Assembly: GCA_947371645.1 (NCBI GenBank)
Contig: CANBQJ010000253.1
Span: forward strand, 1 to 5,230
From: Burkholderiales bacterium
GTDB taxonomy: Bacteria > Pseudomonadota > Gammaproteobacteria > Burkholderiales > Burkholderiaceae
Direction: 5' to 3'
Length of the DNA: 5,230 nucleotides
The translations under genes were made by a program, and so were the position numbers. This document shows, piece by piece, positions 5,171-5,230 of this stretch. How positions within the stretch are numbered: the stretch's first letter is position 1; every line of letters begins with the position of its first letter. The notes under the pieces are model-generated. The model worked only from the letters and a program-made list of their open reading frames with translations. It did not search any database and was not told where the DNA came from.

Positions 5171-5230
5171 TGCGTTCTGGCGTGCGCGCACCGCGCACCC
5201 AGTCACCGATCTGGGCGTGCTGATCAGGGC
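5082..5230 (-). CDS. C-terminal 48 residues of an unrecognised convergent gene, 5' truncated at the window edge
   Basis: On the minus strand a frame is open from the window edge (first full codon at 5228-5226) to a TGA at 5084-5082. It is coding-like: 38 of 48 codons end in G or C, against 14 of 31 for the plus-strand frame over nearly the same bases. The visible residues include Q-I-G-D-W-V-R-G-A-R-T-P-E-R-I, then M-P-P-D-L-W-R-A-L-E-L-A and a short acidic/polar end F-E-P-D-R-S-P-V-H. They look like the helical end of a soluble protein with no membrane segment. I do not recognise the family and assign no function. Its 3' end overlaps the 3' end of the MocA-like frame by 89 bases in tail-to-tail orientation. 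No intrinsic terminator was seen between the two genes. Confidence 0.6.
   Translation of the reverse strand, partial: PDQHAQIGDWVRGARTPERIMAMPPDLWRALELASVLMDFEPDRSPVH

Overview
The window is GC-rich DNA (GC is preferred at third codon positions throughout) with short intergenic gaps. Gene content and protein style suggest a betaproteobacterium of the Burkholderiales, possibly Comamonadaceae. That placement is inference, since no rRNA or other taxonomic marker is present. No tRNA, rRNA, CRISPR array, insertion sequence or phage gene was seen.

Layout: bases 1-216 hold the 3' end of a gene that looks like the C-terminus of an SOS-response-associated (SRAP, YedK/HMCES-like) protein. Bases 217-593 carry no credible gene. 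They contain a pair of overlapping, mutually exclusive hairpins, a more AT-rich stretch that may hold the promoter, and inverted repeats just ahead of a strong ribosome binding site. From 594 to about 5170 there are four tightly packed plus-strand genes: a Tat-exported molybdopterin-binding large subunit of the isoquinoline 1-oxidoreductase (IorB) type, a small subunit with two [2Fe-2S] clusters (IorA type), an XdhC/CoxI-family maturation factor, and a MocA/MobA-like molybdopterin nucleotidyltransferase. Gaps between them are 11, 9 and 3 bases, so they are almost certainly one operon. At the right edge, bases 5082-5230 carry the 3' end of an unrecognised minus-strand gene that converges on and overlaps the last operon gene.

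How the genes work together (family knowledge plus inference): the MocA-like enzyme would make the cytosine dinucleotide form of the molybdenum cofactor. The XdhC-like protein would bind the cofactor, help its sulfuration and hand it to the large subunit. The small subunit would fold with its two iron-sulfur clusters and probably be carried to the periplasm by the Tat signal of the large subunit. There an aldehyde or N-heteroaromatic substrate would be hydroxylated. There is no FAD subunit, cytochrome or dedicated regulator in the window, so substrate and electron acceptor cannot be read from it.

The cassette is a recognisable type rather than a wholly new system. The points that merit a second look are the unidentified substrate and electron acceptor, the altered first iron-sulfur motif in the small subunit, the degenerate dinucleotide-binding loop in the XdhC-like protein, and the low-constraint tail on the MocA-like protein lying antisense to the convergent gene.
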